From: Streptosporangiales bacterium
GTDB taxonomy: Bacteria > Actinomycetota > Actinomycetes > Streptosporangiales > Streptosporangiaceae
Length of the DNA stretch: 33,998 nucleotides
Direction of reading: 5' to 3'
Assembly: GCA_009380095.1 (NCBI GenBank)
Contig: WHSL01000041.1
Coordinates: forward strand, 1 to 33,998
In this document: positions 9,966 through 16,090 of the stretch, one piece after another
Numbering within the stretch: position 1 is the stretch's first letter
Layout of the letters: the number at the start of each line of letters is the position of its first letter
Notes under the pieces: model-generated
What the model was told of the DNA's origin: nothing
What the model saw: only the letters and a program-made list of their open reading frames with translations
Databases searched by the model: none
Translations under genes and position numbers: made by a program

Positions 9966-10160
9966 CCTCTGTCATGCGACCTGAGAGCTTCACCGCGCGG
10001 ACCCCAGGGCCCGTGCCGCGGCTTGCACCGTCGGTGAGGCGCCATGACGCGCCTACTTTCCAGAGTCGCCTGACCCGAACGGTCCTTTTGCCTGAGAGGT
10101 TCCGGGGAGGGTTGCCCCTTCGGCGCCCCGTACCGGCTGCACGGAGTCTCTCCCGGACGG
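9966..10160 (-). ncRNA. Tandem glycine riboswitch in the gcvP leader
   Basis: Read on the minus strand, aptamer I (about 10160-10080) has the hallmark GGGAGAGAC opening, GCGCCGAAGGGGCAA in the middle and CTCTCAGGCAAAAGGACCG at the end. Aptamer II (about 10068-9966) has ACTCTGGAAAGTAGGCG, then CACCGACGGTGCAAGCC, then GAAGCTCTCAGG and a closing ACAGAGG strand that pairs with its start. These are the conserved blocks of the glycine riboswitch class in its two-aptamer form. It normally switches on glycine-cleavage genes when glycine is high, which fits gcvP immediately downstream. A TAGGCT hexamer at 10178-10183 could be the -10 box. Confidence 0.95.
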
Positions 10161-10337
10161 GTTCAACGGCGTCATCGAGCCTACCGCGATCCGCCGGGCG
10201 AGGAGATCGTCGCCACGGCCACGAGCCCCCGCCTTTACAAAGTAAGCCACGACCGGAAGCGCGCTGACCTCCCGCCAACGCGTCGTACCCGGGCAAGGAA
10301 CGAACCCGGGCGCGGCGCCCGCCGGCGGGCACGGAAA

Positions 10338-10370
10338 CGGCCGGGCGGGAAACGCGTCCCGGCCCGGCCG
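10338..10370 (-). terminator. Terminator hairpin after the upstream MerR gene
   Basis: A long GC stem: CGGCCGGGC-GGGA (10338-10350) pairs with TCCCGGCCCGGCCG (10357-10370) with a single bulge and a six-base loop. It lies 17-50 bp past the MerR stop on the minus strand and is followed in that direction by TTT. It separates the MerR transcript from the gcvP riboswitch promoter. The rest of the gap to 10160 shows only a CTTTACaaaGTAAG-type partial dyad near 10233-10246. Confidence 0.65.
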
Positions 10371-10386
10371 TGAAGGTTCTGAGGCG

Positions 10387-11010
10387 TCAGCCCGCCGCGC
10401 GCCGGCCCTTGCGGCGCTTGGCCAGCTCGTCGCCGGGGTGGTCGCCTCCGTCGGTGACCTCACCGTCGTCGCCGATGCTCTCGGCGGGCAACTCGGCCAG
10501 CGACCCCTCGACCTCGCGCCAGACCCGGCCGAGCGCGATGCCGAACACACCCTGTCCGCCTTGCAGCAGATCGACGACCTCATCGGGCGACATGCACTCG
10601 TACACGCTGACCCCGTCGCTCATCAACGTGATGCGCGCCAGATCGTCGATGCCCCGCTCACGCAGGTGCTGCACCGCGGTACGGATCTGTTGCAGGGATA
10701 TGCCGGTGTCCAGCAACCGCTTGACGACCTTGAGCACAAGGATGTCGCGGAAGCTGTAAAGCCGCTGACTGCCCGACCCGTGCGCGGGACGCACGCTCGG
10801 CTCGACGAGACCGGTACGCGCCCAGTAGTCGAGCTGCCGGTAGGTGATACCCGCCGCCGAACAGGCGGTGGGGCCTCGATACCCCACACCCTCGGGGCGT
10901 GACGAGAGCTCGTCGGCGAAAAGCAGGCCCTGCTCCCCCGCGAGCTGCCGGGCTTGATCACGCTCATGCCGATCGCCGGACGTTCGACCCTCGCCGCTGG
11001 TAACCGCCAC
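10387..11010 (-). CDS. MerR-family regulator, Rv1830-like
   Basis: Starting at GTG 11010 (GGAGG five bases upstream; GTG 11028 is a weaker alternative) gives 207 residues. The MerR winged-helix domain is clear: TACSAAGITYRQLDYWARTG, then GSGSQRLYSFRDILVLKVVK, then a dimerisation helix QIRTAVQHLRERG. The C-terminal half (MSDGVSVYECMSPDEVVDLL, FGIALGRVW) has no metal-binding cysteines, so this is not a classic metal sensor. Gene order places it as the homologue of M. tuberculosis Rv1830, next to the DUF151 nuclease and the FtsR-type MerR. Target genes are not visible; inverted repeats just upstream may be its own operator. Confidence 0.9.
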   Translation of the reverse strand: MAVTSGEGRTSGDRHERDQARQLAGEQGLLFADELSSRPEGVGYRGPTACSAAGITYRQLDYWARTGLVEPSVRPAHGSGSQRLYSFRDILVLKVVKRLLDTGISLQQIRTAVQHLRERGIDDLARITLMSDGVSVYECMSPDEVVDLLQGGQGVFGIALGRVWREVEGSLAELPAESIGDDGEVTDGGDHPGDELAKRRKGRRAAG

Positions 11011-11060
11011 GCCGACCTCCGGTCTCACATCCCCCGCGGCGAACAGGGGAGACGAAAATT

Positions 11061-11084
11061 ACACCGCGGGTGTTTCAACTTGAA
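11061..11084. promoter_or_regulatory. Two adjacent inverted repeats upstream of the MerR gene
   Basis: ACACC-GCG-GGTGT (11061-11073) and TTCAA-C-TTGAA (11074-11084) are perfect dyads placed back to back, 50-75 bp upstream of the MerR start, in an AT-richer stretch (AAAATT at 11055-11060). On the minus strand TTGAAA could be a -35 element. MerR proteins bind dyads in promoter spacers, so autoregulation or binding by the neighbouring FtsR is plausible. This is inference. Confidence 0.45.
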
Positions 11085-11157
11085 CGGTAGGTCCCGCCCA
11101 TACGTAGCGTCAACGACCGGGCTCGGCGCGTCGCGCGGCATCATGTGGCAAAACGCG

Positions 11158-11628
11158 CTACGTCGTACGGCCGAAGTCCTCGGGCGTGATGGTGTCCAGG
11201 AACTCCCGGAACTTCTCCACCTCGTCCTCCTGCTCGTCCGGGATCGACACCCCGGCCTCGGAGAGGACCTCCTCGCTGGCGTGGATCGCGGCGCCGGTGC
11301 GCAGTGCGAGTGCGATCGAGTCCGACGGCCGGGCGCTGACCTCCGTGCCGTTGGAGAAGACGAGATCGGCGAAGAAGATGCTCTCGCGCAGCGCGGTGAT
11401 GTTCACGGTCTGCAACGTGACGCCGAACGCCTCGAGCACGTCGCGGAACAGATCATGGGTGAGCGGCCGGGCGGGCAGCACACCCTGCTGCGCGAACGCG
11501 ATGGCGGAGGCCTCGACCGCGCCGATCCAGATCGGCAGGTACCGATCCCCGGCCGTCTCCTTGAGCAGGACGATCGGCTGGTTGGAGGGCATCTCGACCC
11601 GGACGCCGACGACCTCCATCTGAACCAC
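11158..11628 (-). CDS. Bifunctional nuclease family protein (DUF151), Rv1829-like
   Basis: A 156-residue protein with the full DUF151/BFN pattern: N-terminal VVGVRVEMPSNQPIVLLKE, then RYLPIWIGAVEASAIAF, then RPLTHDLFRDVLEAFG, and ESIFFADLVFSNGTEVSARP with SDSIALALRTGAAI. The acidic C-terminus (PDEQEDEVEKFREFL) is typical of the actinobacterial form. Plant and bacterial members have been described as bifunctional DNase/RNase; the physiological role in actinobacteria is not settled. GTG 11628 is chosen because GGAG lies six bases upstream; an ATG three codons in is the alternative. It sits between the two MerR genes exactly as Rv1829 does. Confidence 0.93.
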   Translation of the reverse strand: MVQMEVVGVRVEMPSNQPIVLLKETAGDRYLPIWIGAVEASAIAFAQQGVLPARPLTHDLFRDVLEAFGVTLQTVNITALRESIFFADLVFSNGTEVSARPSDSIALALRTGAAIHASEEVLSEAGVSIPDEQEDEVEKFREFLDTITPEDFGRTT

Positions 11629-11868
11629 TTGCGGCTCCGTCCCACGACTTCTGATGCCGGCGGCCCTCGGCGTGCGGCCCTGTGCCGCCTACCGCGCCCA
11701 CACTGCCTTCACTGCAAAAGTACACCTATGCCCCGACGGAGCGACCGCACCGAGCACACCGATTCCGACCGACCGGACCTCATTTGCCCTACCCCGCCCG
11801 CTCGAGTGGGAACCGGCCCGGCGCGCGGTCCCGCGCTCGCGCGGGAACCCGTCCGGCCGTACCGCTGG
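11629..11868. other. Intergenic stretch between ftsR and the DUF151 nuclease gene
   Basis: About 240 bp without a supported gene. It presumably holds the nuclease promoter on the minus strand. An AT-richer patch (ACTGCAAAAGTACACC near 11710) stands out from its surroundings, but I cannot define -35 and -10 boxes with confidence. Confidence 0.4.
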
Positions 11869-12573
11869 TCACAGGCGTCGCAGCCCGGCCTCGATGAGGG
11901 CCGAGTGCAGCCGCAGCGCCATCACCGCCATCTCCCGCGCGGTCTCCCGGGCCCGGTCGTGCGCCCCCGGCCCGCGCTGCCGCAACAGCGGCGCCACGAC
12001 CTGCTCGATCAGCCCGAGCTCCCGGTCGGCGGAGGCCTTCACGGCGCGCAGGTGACGCGCGTGCAGGCCGAACCGGCGCAGCTCCTCCACCGCGCGCAGC
12101 ACGGTCAGGTCGGTGGCGTCGAACCGGCCACCGCGGTGCAGCAGGCCGTACTCCTCCAGCTCGGCGAGGCGTTCCTCACTGACGCCCGCAACCTGGCGCA
12201 GCTCCGCCCGCGTATAGCTGACGTCCGCGTCCTCGGCCGGCGTGCCCGCCTTGGCGGCGGCCAGCGCGCGCGGCGCCCGCAGCCCGGCCAGCGGCCCGTC
12301 CTCCGGCGTCTCGCCCCGGTCCAGCGCGGCGAGATGCTCCTTGATCACTCGGAGCGGCAGGTAGTGATCGCGCTGCGCGAGCAGGACGAACCGCAGCCGC
12401 TCCACGTCGCCGGTGGTGAACCGGCGGTATCCCGACGGCGCACGGGCCGGCTCGATGAGTCCCTCCGACTCCAAGAACCTGATCTTGGAGATCGTCACAT
12501 CGGGAAACTCGCCCCGGACCATGCCGAGCACCTCGCCGATGCTCATGTACGCCCGCGCGGCCTCCGCGCCCAT
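11869..12573 (-). CDS. ftsR: MerR-family regulator FtsR (Rv1828-like)
   Basis: A 234-residue regulator with an N-terminal MerR winged helix (YMSIGEVLGMVRGEFPDVTIS, IRFLESEGLIEPARAPSGYR, FTTGDVERLRFVLLAQRDHY) and a second helical domain from about 115 (SYTRAELRQVAGVSEERLAEL) that resembles another MerR-like HTH. The Corynebacterium glutamicum orthologue FtsR has been reported to activate ftsZ, and M. tuberculosis Rv1828 occupies the same position next to garA. No ligand-binding cysteines are seen. The start ATG 12573 matches family length; the ribosome site is weak. The target in this organism is inferred, not seen. Confidence 0.93.
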   Translation of the reverse strand: MGAEAARAYMSIGEVLGMVRGEFPDVTISKIRFLESEGLIEPARAPSGYRRFTTGDVERLRFVLLAQRDHYLPLRVIKEHLAALDRGETPEDGPLAGLRAPRALAAAKAGTPAEDADVSYTRAELRQVAGVSEERLAELEEYGLLHRGGRFDATDLTVLRAVEELRRFGLHARHLRAVKASADRELGLIEQVVAPLLRQRGPGAHDRARETAREMAVMALRLHSALIEAGLRRL

Positions 12574-12589
12574 GCACTCCCCAACACTC

Positions 12590-12622
12590 AGTCGGCCGAC
12601 TCAGGCGGCCCCGCTGCCTGAG
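12590..12622 (-). terminator. Dyads between garA and ftsR
   Basis: AGTCGGCCGACT (12590-12601) is a perfect 12-bp palindrome. It overlaps a hairpin CTCAGGC (12600-12606) / GCCTGAG (12616-12622) with a nine-base loop. The pair lies in the 84-bp gap after garA and before ftsR. The hairpin could attenuate readthrough, or the palindrome could be an operator. The sequence does not decide which. Confidence 0.4.
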
Positions 12623-12657
12623 GGTGCCGCGCCCGTACTCACCGCGGCGAACGCGGC

Positions 12658-13188
12658 CTACCCCCCGGCGGCCGCGTGCCGCGGATTGGTGAGGAAGACC
12701 AGCCGGAACTTGCCGATCTGCACCTCGTCACCGCCGCCGAGGACCGCCTCCTCGATGCGCTCGCGGTTGACGTAGGTGCCGTTGAGGCTCCCCACGTCGC
12801 GCACGCTGAACACACCGTCACGACGATAGAACTCCACGTGCCGGCGGGACACCGTCACATCATCGAGGAAGATGTCGCTCTCCGGGTGGCGACCCGCCGT
12901 GGTGAGATCACTGTCGAGCAGGAACCTGCTCCCGGCGTTCGGACCGCGCTTGACCACGAGCAGCGCGGTCCCCGCGGGCAGGGCGTCCAGCGTGTCCGGG
13001 TCGGCCACGACCTCCTCGCCCTGTTCGCCCTCCAGCGCCTCGATCCCGGTGATGGAGATCGTCGAGGTGGTCTCGCCGGCGTGCTCGCGCTCGGGCCTGG
13101 CCTGCTGTAGCGGGTGGCCACAGTTGGAGCAGAAGCGCGCGTCGCCAGGGTTGGCGTGACCGCACTGCGTGCAGTAAACGCTCGGCAT
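12658..13188 (-). CDS. garA: GarA/OdhI-type FHA-domain regulator with N-terminal zinc ribbon
   Basis: A 176-residue protein. A zinc ribbon (C6, C9, C20, C23 in CTQCG and CSNCG) precedes an ETTST motif (T40-T41), the phospho-acceptor pair that PknB/PknG-type kinases modify in GarA and OdhI. The FHA domain spans about 75-168 with GRHPESDI (R100), SRRH (S114) and GSLNGT (N136), the phosphothreonine-binding residues. In mycobacteria and corynebacteria the unphosphorylated protein inhibits 2-oxoglutarate dehydrogenase; phosphorylation makes it bind itself and release the target. Here it lies between gcvH and ftsR as in Rv1827. The zinc-ribbon extension is absent from mycobacterial GarA and its role is unknown. 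Confidence 0.93.
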   Translation of the reverse strand: MPSVYCTQCGHANPGDARFCSNCGHPLQQARPEREHAGETTSTISITGIEALEGEQGEEVVADPDTLDALPAGTALLVVKRGPNAGSRFLLDSDLTTAGRHPESDIFLDDVTVSRRHVEFYRRDGVFSVRDVGSLNGTYVNRERIEEAVLGGGDEVQIGKFRLVFLTNPRHAAAGG

Positions 13189-13326
13189 GGGTGGGCTCGG
13201 CCTCCTACCGCGGGTCAGCGGTGATCGTCATGCTCGGGGTGGACAGGCCGGGTCGGCGCCGCGGGGAACCGCTCGGGCGCGGAACCGCTGTCGGCTGCGG
13301 ACGCCGGCGTCTGTGCACGTTCTTCA

Positions 13327-13356
13327 AGCTACCGGTGCCGCGGAGGGATGGTCCAC
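13327..13356 (-). promoter_or_regulatory. Candidate garA promoter
   Basis: On the minus strand TGGACC (13351-13356) and TAGCTT (13327-13332) are separated by 18 bp, a fair match to the vegetative consensus. They lie in the 220-bp gap between gcvH and garA, about 140 bp upstream of the garA start. No other feature is seen in the gap. Confidence 0.3.
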
Positions 13357-13408
13357 ACGCGGATCGACACCCCGGCCCCGGTGCTCACCGTACCGGTCGC
13401 CGTCGCGA

Positions 13409-13810
13409 TCACGGGGCCGACACCGACGCGGCGTAGGCGTCCGCGTCCATCAGGCCGTCCAGGGCGGCGGCCAGCCCTTCCGAGTCCGGCGCCTCGATCT
13501 CCACCATCCAGCCGTCGCCGTACGGATCGGAGTTGACCAGATCCGGCTGCGTGTCGAGCGCGTCGTTGCGGGCGACGACCGAGCCGCTGACCGGTGCGAA
13601 GAGATCGGAGACGCTCTTGGTCGACTCCACCTCGCCGAACGGGTCGCCGGCGGTGACCGCCGCGCCCGGCTCGGGCAGGGACACGTACACCACGTCGCCG
13701 AGCTGCTCCTGCGCGTACTGGGTGATGCCGACCCGCACGACCCCCGGGCGGTCCGCACGGCGGACCCACTCATGCTCGGCGGTGTACTTCACGTCATCCG
13801 GAAACGCCAC
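13409..13810 (-). CDS. gcvH: Glycine cleavage system H protein
   Basis: A 133-residue lipoyl carrier. It accepts the aminomethyl group from GcvP and shuttles it to GcvT and the L-protein. The lipoylation lysine is K65 in GEVESTKSVSD, within the hammerhead fold, and YTAEHEWVR near the N-terminus and VGITQYAQEQLGDVVYV are family signatures. Length matches typical GcvH. The GTG/ATG start region (position 13810) is preceded by an AGGAGGGTG ribosome site. It is separated from gcvP by garA, ftsR, the DUF151 gene and a MerR gene, the conserved actinobacterial order. Confidence 0.97.
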   Translation of the reverse strand: MAFPDDVKYTAEHEWVRRADRPGVVRVGITQYAQEQLGDVVYVSLPEPGAAVTAGDPFGEVESTKSVSDLFAPVSGSVVARNDALDTQPDLVNSDPYGDGWMVEIEAPDSEGLAAALDGLMDADAYAASVSAP

Positions 13811-13920
13811 GGGTCACCCTCCTCCTACCGGACCCGGCCGCCGCCGCGGCCGGTCCCTGGGAGCGTAACCCAGGCCCCCGCGGCGATGATCACGCCATAC
13901 CGGGCGTGTCGGGCATCGAA

Positions 13921-14724
13921 TCAGCCACCGCCGCCGGCGCTGCCGGTCGGGCCCGGCCCGGGCGCCTCGCGCACCGCGGAGACGGTCAGTTTCGGGTACT
14001 TCGTCGCCACCCCGGTCGCGCCGAGTCCGCGCAGCGTCTCGGTGACGCCGCCGGGGATGTCCAGCGCGGTGGCCAGCGTGTCCGGGTCGCCGATCACCCG
14101 GAACCGGTACGGCGCCCGCAGCGCCCGCCCGTCCAGCCGTACGGCGCCGCCGGCGTCGGTGAAGTGGCTGCTCACGATCAGCCGTACCTCGTTGACCTGG
14201 ATCACCTCGGCGCCCGCGTCGCGCAGCTCCTGCAGCGTGTCGAGCAGCACCCCGGCGTCCACCCGGCCCTGCGGGTCCACGATGGTCAGCTCGATGCCCG
14301 GCCCCGCGACGGGGACGGTGCCGGCCAGCACCCCGTACGTCCACGCCCGGTCGCGCGCCTCCTGCAACGCCGTGTCGCCCTTGGTGTCCCGCTCCAGCTG
14401 GGCCTTCGTGCTCTGCAGGTTGGCCAGGTCCTGGCGCAGCCGGTCGGAGCGCTGCGCGAGGTCGTCGAGCACGCCGACCAGCTCGTCCTGGCGGGCGGTG
14501 GCGAACTTGGCATCGCCCCGCCCGGACTCCACCTGCGTCGCGACCGCGAAGCCCACCACCAGGCAGAGCAGGCCCACGAGCAGCTGGCCGCCGTTAAGCC
14601 GAGGGCGCAGCAGGGCGCCCAGCGTGGGGCGCTCGTTAGGCGCGTCCGTCGCGTCAGGCGCGTCCGGGGCCGCAGGCTCCTCCCGCTCCGGCCGGGTGTC
14701 GTCGTCGTTCTCGGATGTGCTCAC
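13921..14724 (-). CDS. DUF881 membrane protein (Rv1825-like)
   Basis: A 267-residue protein with an acidic, disordered cytoplasmic N-terminus (1-45), one membrane segment (LLVGLLCLVVGFAVATQV, about 48-65), a coiled coil (about 80-125, DELVGVLDDLAQRSDRLRQD) and a C-terminal DUF881 domain with AGPGIELTIVDPQG, VLLDTLQELRDAGAEVIQV and YRFRVIGDPDTL. The GTG start overlaps the TGA of the SBP gene in a GTGA junction, so it is co-translated with it. DUF881/SBP/DUF881 triplets are conserved next to gcvH in actinobacteria and relate to YlxW/YlxX-type proteins of the division cluster in Firmicutes. Exact function is unknown. Confidence 0.92.
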   Translation of the reverse strand: MSTSENDDDTRPEREEPAAPDAPDATDAPNERPTLGALLRPRLNGGQLLVGLLCLVVGFAVATQVESGRGDAKFATARQDELVGVLDDLAQRSDRLRQDLANLQSTKAQLERDTKGDTALQEARDRAWTYGVLAGTVPVAGPGIELTIVDPQGRVDAGVLLDTLQELRDAGAEVIQVNEVRLIVSSHFTDAGGAVRLDGRALRAPYRFRVIGDPDTLATALDIPGGVTETLRGLGATGVATKYPKLTVSAVREAPGPGPTGSAGGGG

Positions 14725-15053
14725 GCTCGGAACAGCCTTCTGCGAATCGCCGCCAGGTTCGTGAAGATACGGATGCCCAGCACGACCACCACCCCCGTTG
14801 TCAGCTGCGACCCCACGCCGAGCCGGTCACCGACGAAGACGATCAGCGCCGCCACGATCGTGTTCGACACGAACGAGACGACGAACACCTTCTCGTCGAA
14901 GACCCCCTCCAGCCGCGCCCGCAGCCCGCCGAACATCGCGTCCAGCGAGGCCACGATCGCGATCGGCAGGTACGGCTGCAGCCACAGCGGCACGTCGGGC
15001 TGCAGCGCGAACCCGATGACCACGCCCGCGAGCAGGCCGATCACGGCGATCAT
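14721..15053 (-). CDS. sbp: Small basic protein SBP (DUF1290)
   Basis: A 110-residue polytopic protein matching the Sbp/DUF1290 family: MIAVIGLLAGVVIGF at the N-terminus, a YLPIAIVASLDAMFGGLRA centre, and VSFVSNTIVAALIVFVGDRL followed by a basic tail (IRRRLF). About three membrane segments. It overlaps both neighbours, with ATGA at 15050-15053 and GTGA at 14721-14724, so the three DUF881/SBP genes form one tightly coupled translational unit. The probable site of action is the cytoplasmic membrane, with a role in envelope or division inferred from context only. Confidence 0.92.
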   Translation of the reverse strand: MIAVIGLLAGVVIGFALQPDVPLWLQPYLPIAIVASLDAMFGGLRARLEGVFDEKVFVVSFVSNTIVAALIVFVGDRLGVGSQLTTGVVVVLGIRIFTNLAAIRRRLFRA

Positions 15054-15916
15054 CCGCCCCGCACCTCCTTCGCGTAGCGCAGCGGGGGCGCCCCCGCCTT
15101 CGGCAGCTCTACGGACGATTCCTCCCGCAGGTCGTAACGGATGCCGAAGGTGGACTGCAGGGTACGCATGTGCCTCCCGGCCTCCGAATCGGCCAGCTCC
15201 ACCTGGATGTCCCCCGGGTCACCGACGACACTGATCTCGTACGGCGGGCTGATCGGCCGGTAGTCGACCAGAATGGCCTCCCCCGCGGCCCGGATCGCCG
15301 TCGTGGCGGTGAGCCGCCGGCCGTTGATCGCGATGCCCTGGGCCCCCGCCGCCCACAGCCCGTTCACGAGCGTCTGCAGATCATGATCGTAGATGTGGCC
15401 GCTGACCGGCGAATCGGGGGACGGCCCCTCCGGCGGCGGCCCGTCGTCCACGCTGATCAGCAGCCCGGCGCCGCTCATCTCGGCGGCCGCGGCGCGCGGC
15501 GCCAGCCGGGACAGCTCGTCGCGGGCCTGCCGCCCGGCGGCGCTGCGGTCGAGCTGCCGCTCCTGCAGCCGCGCGCTCTCCGAGCGCAGCAGCTCGGCCT
15601 GGCGCTCCAGCTCCTCGTTCGCGGTGCTGCGGTCGCGGATGTTCTCGATCAGCGCGGCCCGCTCACGCTTGGCCGCGGGACGCTCCCGCGCGGTCTGCAC
15701 CACCGCGACCGTGAGCAGTAGCCCGAGCAGGCACAGGACGACCGCCACGGGCAGGCCGAGATGGCGCGCCGGTGCGCCGGGCGCGCGGCGCGCCGCCGCC
15801 TCGGCGTAGCCGGGATCGATCGCGTCGCGCCCGGAGATCAGGTCCGCGAGCAGGGACATCGACGCGTCCGGGCGTTTCGGTCCGCGCGGACGCGAGCCCC
15901 CCGTCCGCTCGGTCAT
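15050..15916 (-). CDS. DUF881 membrane protein (Rv1823-like)
   Basis: First gene of the DUF881-SBP-DUF881 unit. Starting at ATG 15916 gives 288 residues. A Pro/Arg-rich cytoplasmic N-terminus is followed by one membrane segment (LPVAVVLCLLGLLLTVAVVQ), a coiled coil (RSTANEELERQAELLRSESA) and a DUF881 domain with SGAGLLISVDDG, LQTLVNGLWAAGAQGIAING, YEISVVGDPGDIQVEL and YDLREESSVELP. It is a paralogue of the second DUF881 gene in the unit. There is no good ribosome site before the ATG, but a TAGAAT -10 box ends eight bases before it, suggesting a leaderless transcript. The internal ATG with SLLADLISGRD is an alternative start. Confidence 0.9.
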   Translation of the reverse strand: MTERTGGSRPRGPKRPDASMSLLADLISGRDAIDPGYAEAAARRAPGAPARHLGLPVAVVLCLLGLLLTVAVVQTARERPAAKRERAALIENIRDRSTANEELERQAELLRSESARLQERQLDRSAAGRQARDELSRLAPRAAAAEMSGAGLLISVDDGPPPEGPSPDSPVSGHIYDHDLQTLVNGLWAAGAQGIAINGRRLTATTAIRAAGEAILVDYRPISPPYEISVVGDPGDIQVELADSEAGRHMRTLQSTFGIRYDLREESSVELPKAGAPPLRYAKEVRGG

Positions 15917-15924
15917 AACCGTCC

Positions 15925-15930
15925 ATTCTA
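15925..15930 (-). promoter_or_regulatory. Candidate -10 box, leaderless DUF881-SBP-DUF881 transcript
   Basis: TAGAAT on the minus strand lies eight bases before the ATG at 15916. A start site six or seven bases downstream would fall at or next to the ATG, as in leaderless actinobacterial mRNAs. The -35 region is not clear. Confidence 0.45.
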
Positions 15931-15994
15931 GAGGCTCCGCCCGCCTCTCAGCCCGCGAAGCCGCACGAGCGCCACCCGGGTTTCGGCCCGCCGC

Positions 15995-16043
15995 CCCGCC
16001 GATTCGGGACCGGCCCACCCGCCCGCCGATTCGGGACCGGCCC
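15995..16043. repeat. Two-copy 27-bp direct repeat
   Basis: A 22-bp sequence containing GCCGATTCGGGACCGGCC occurs at 15995 and again at 16022, giving a 27-bp period. It lies in the 174-bp gap between the guanylyltransferase gene and the first DUF881 gene. The remainder of the gap holds no recognisable element. Confidence 0.8.
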
Positions 16044-16090
16044 GCCGCCGCGCCCCAGACCGGGTGGCCCCCACATCCGAGACGGCCGGA

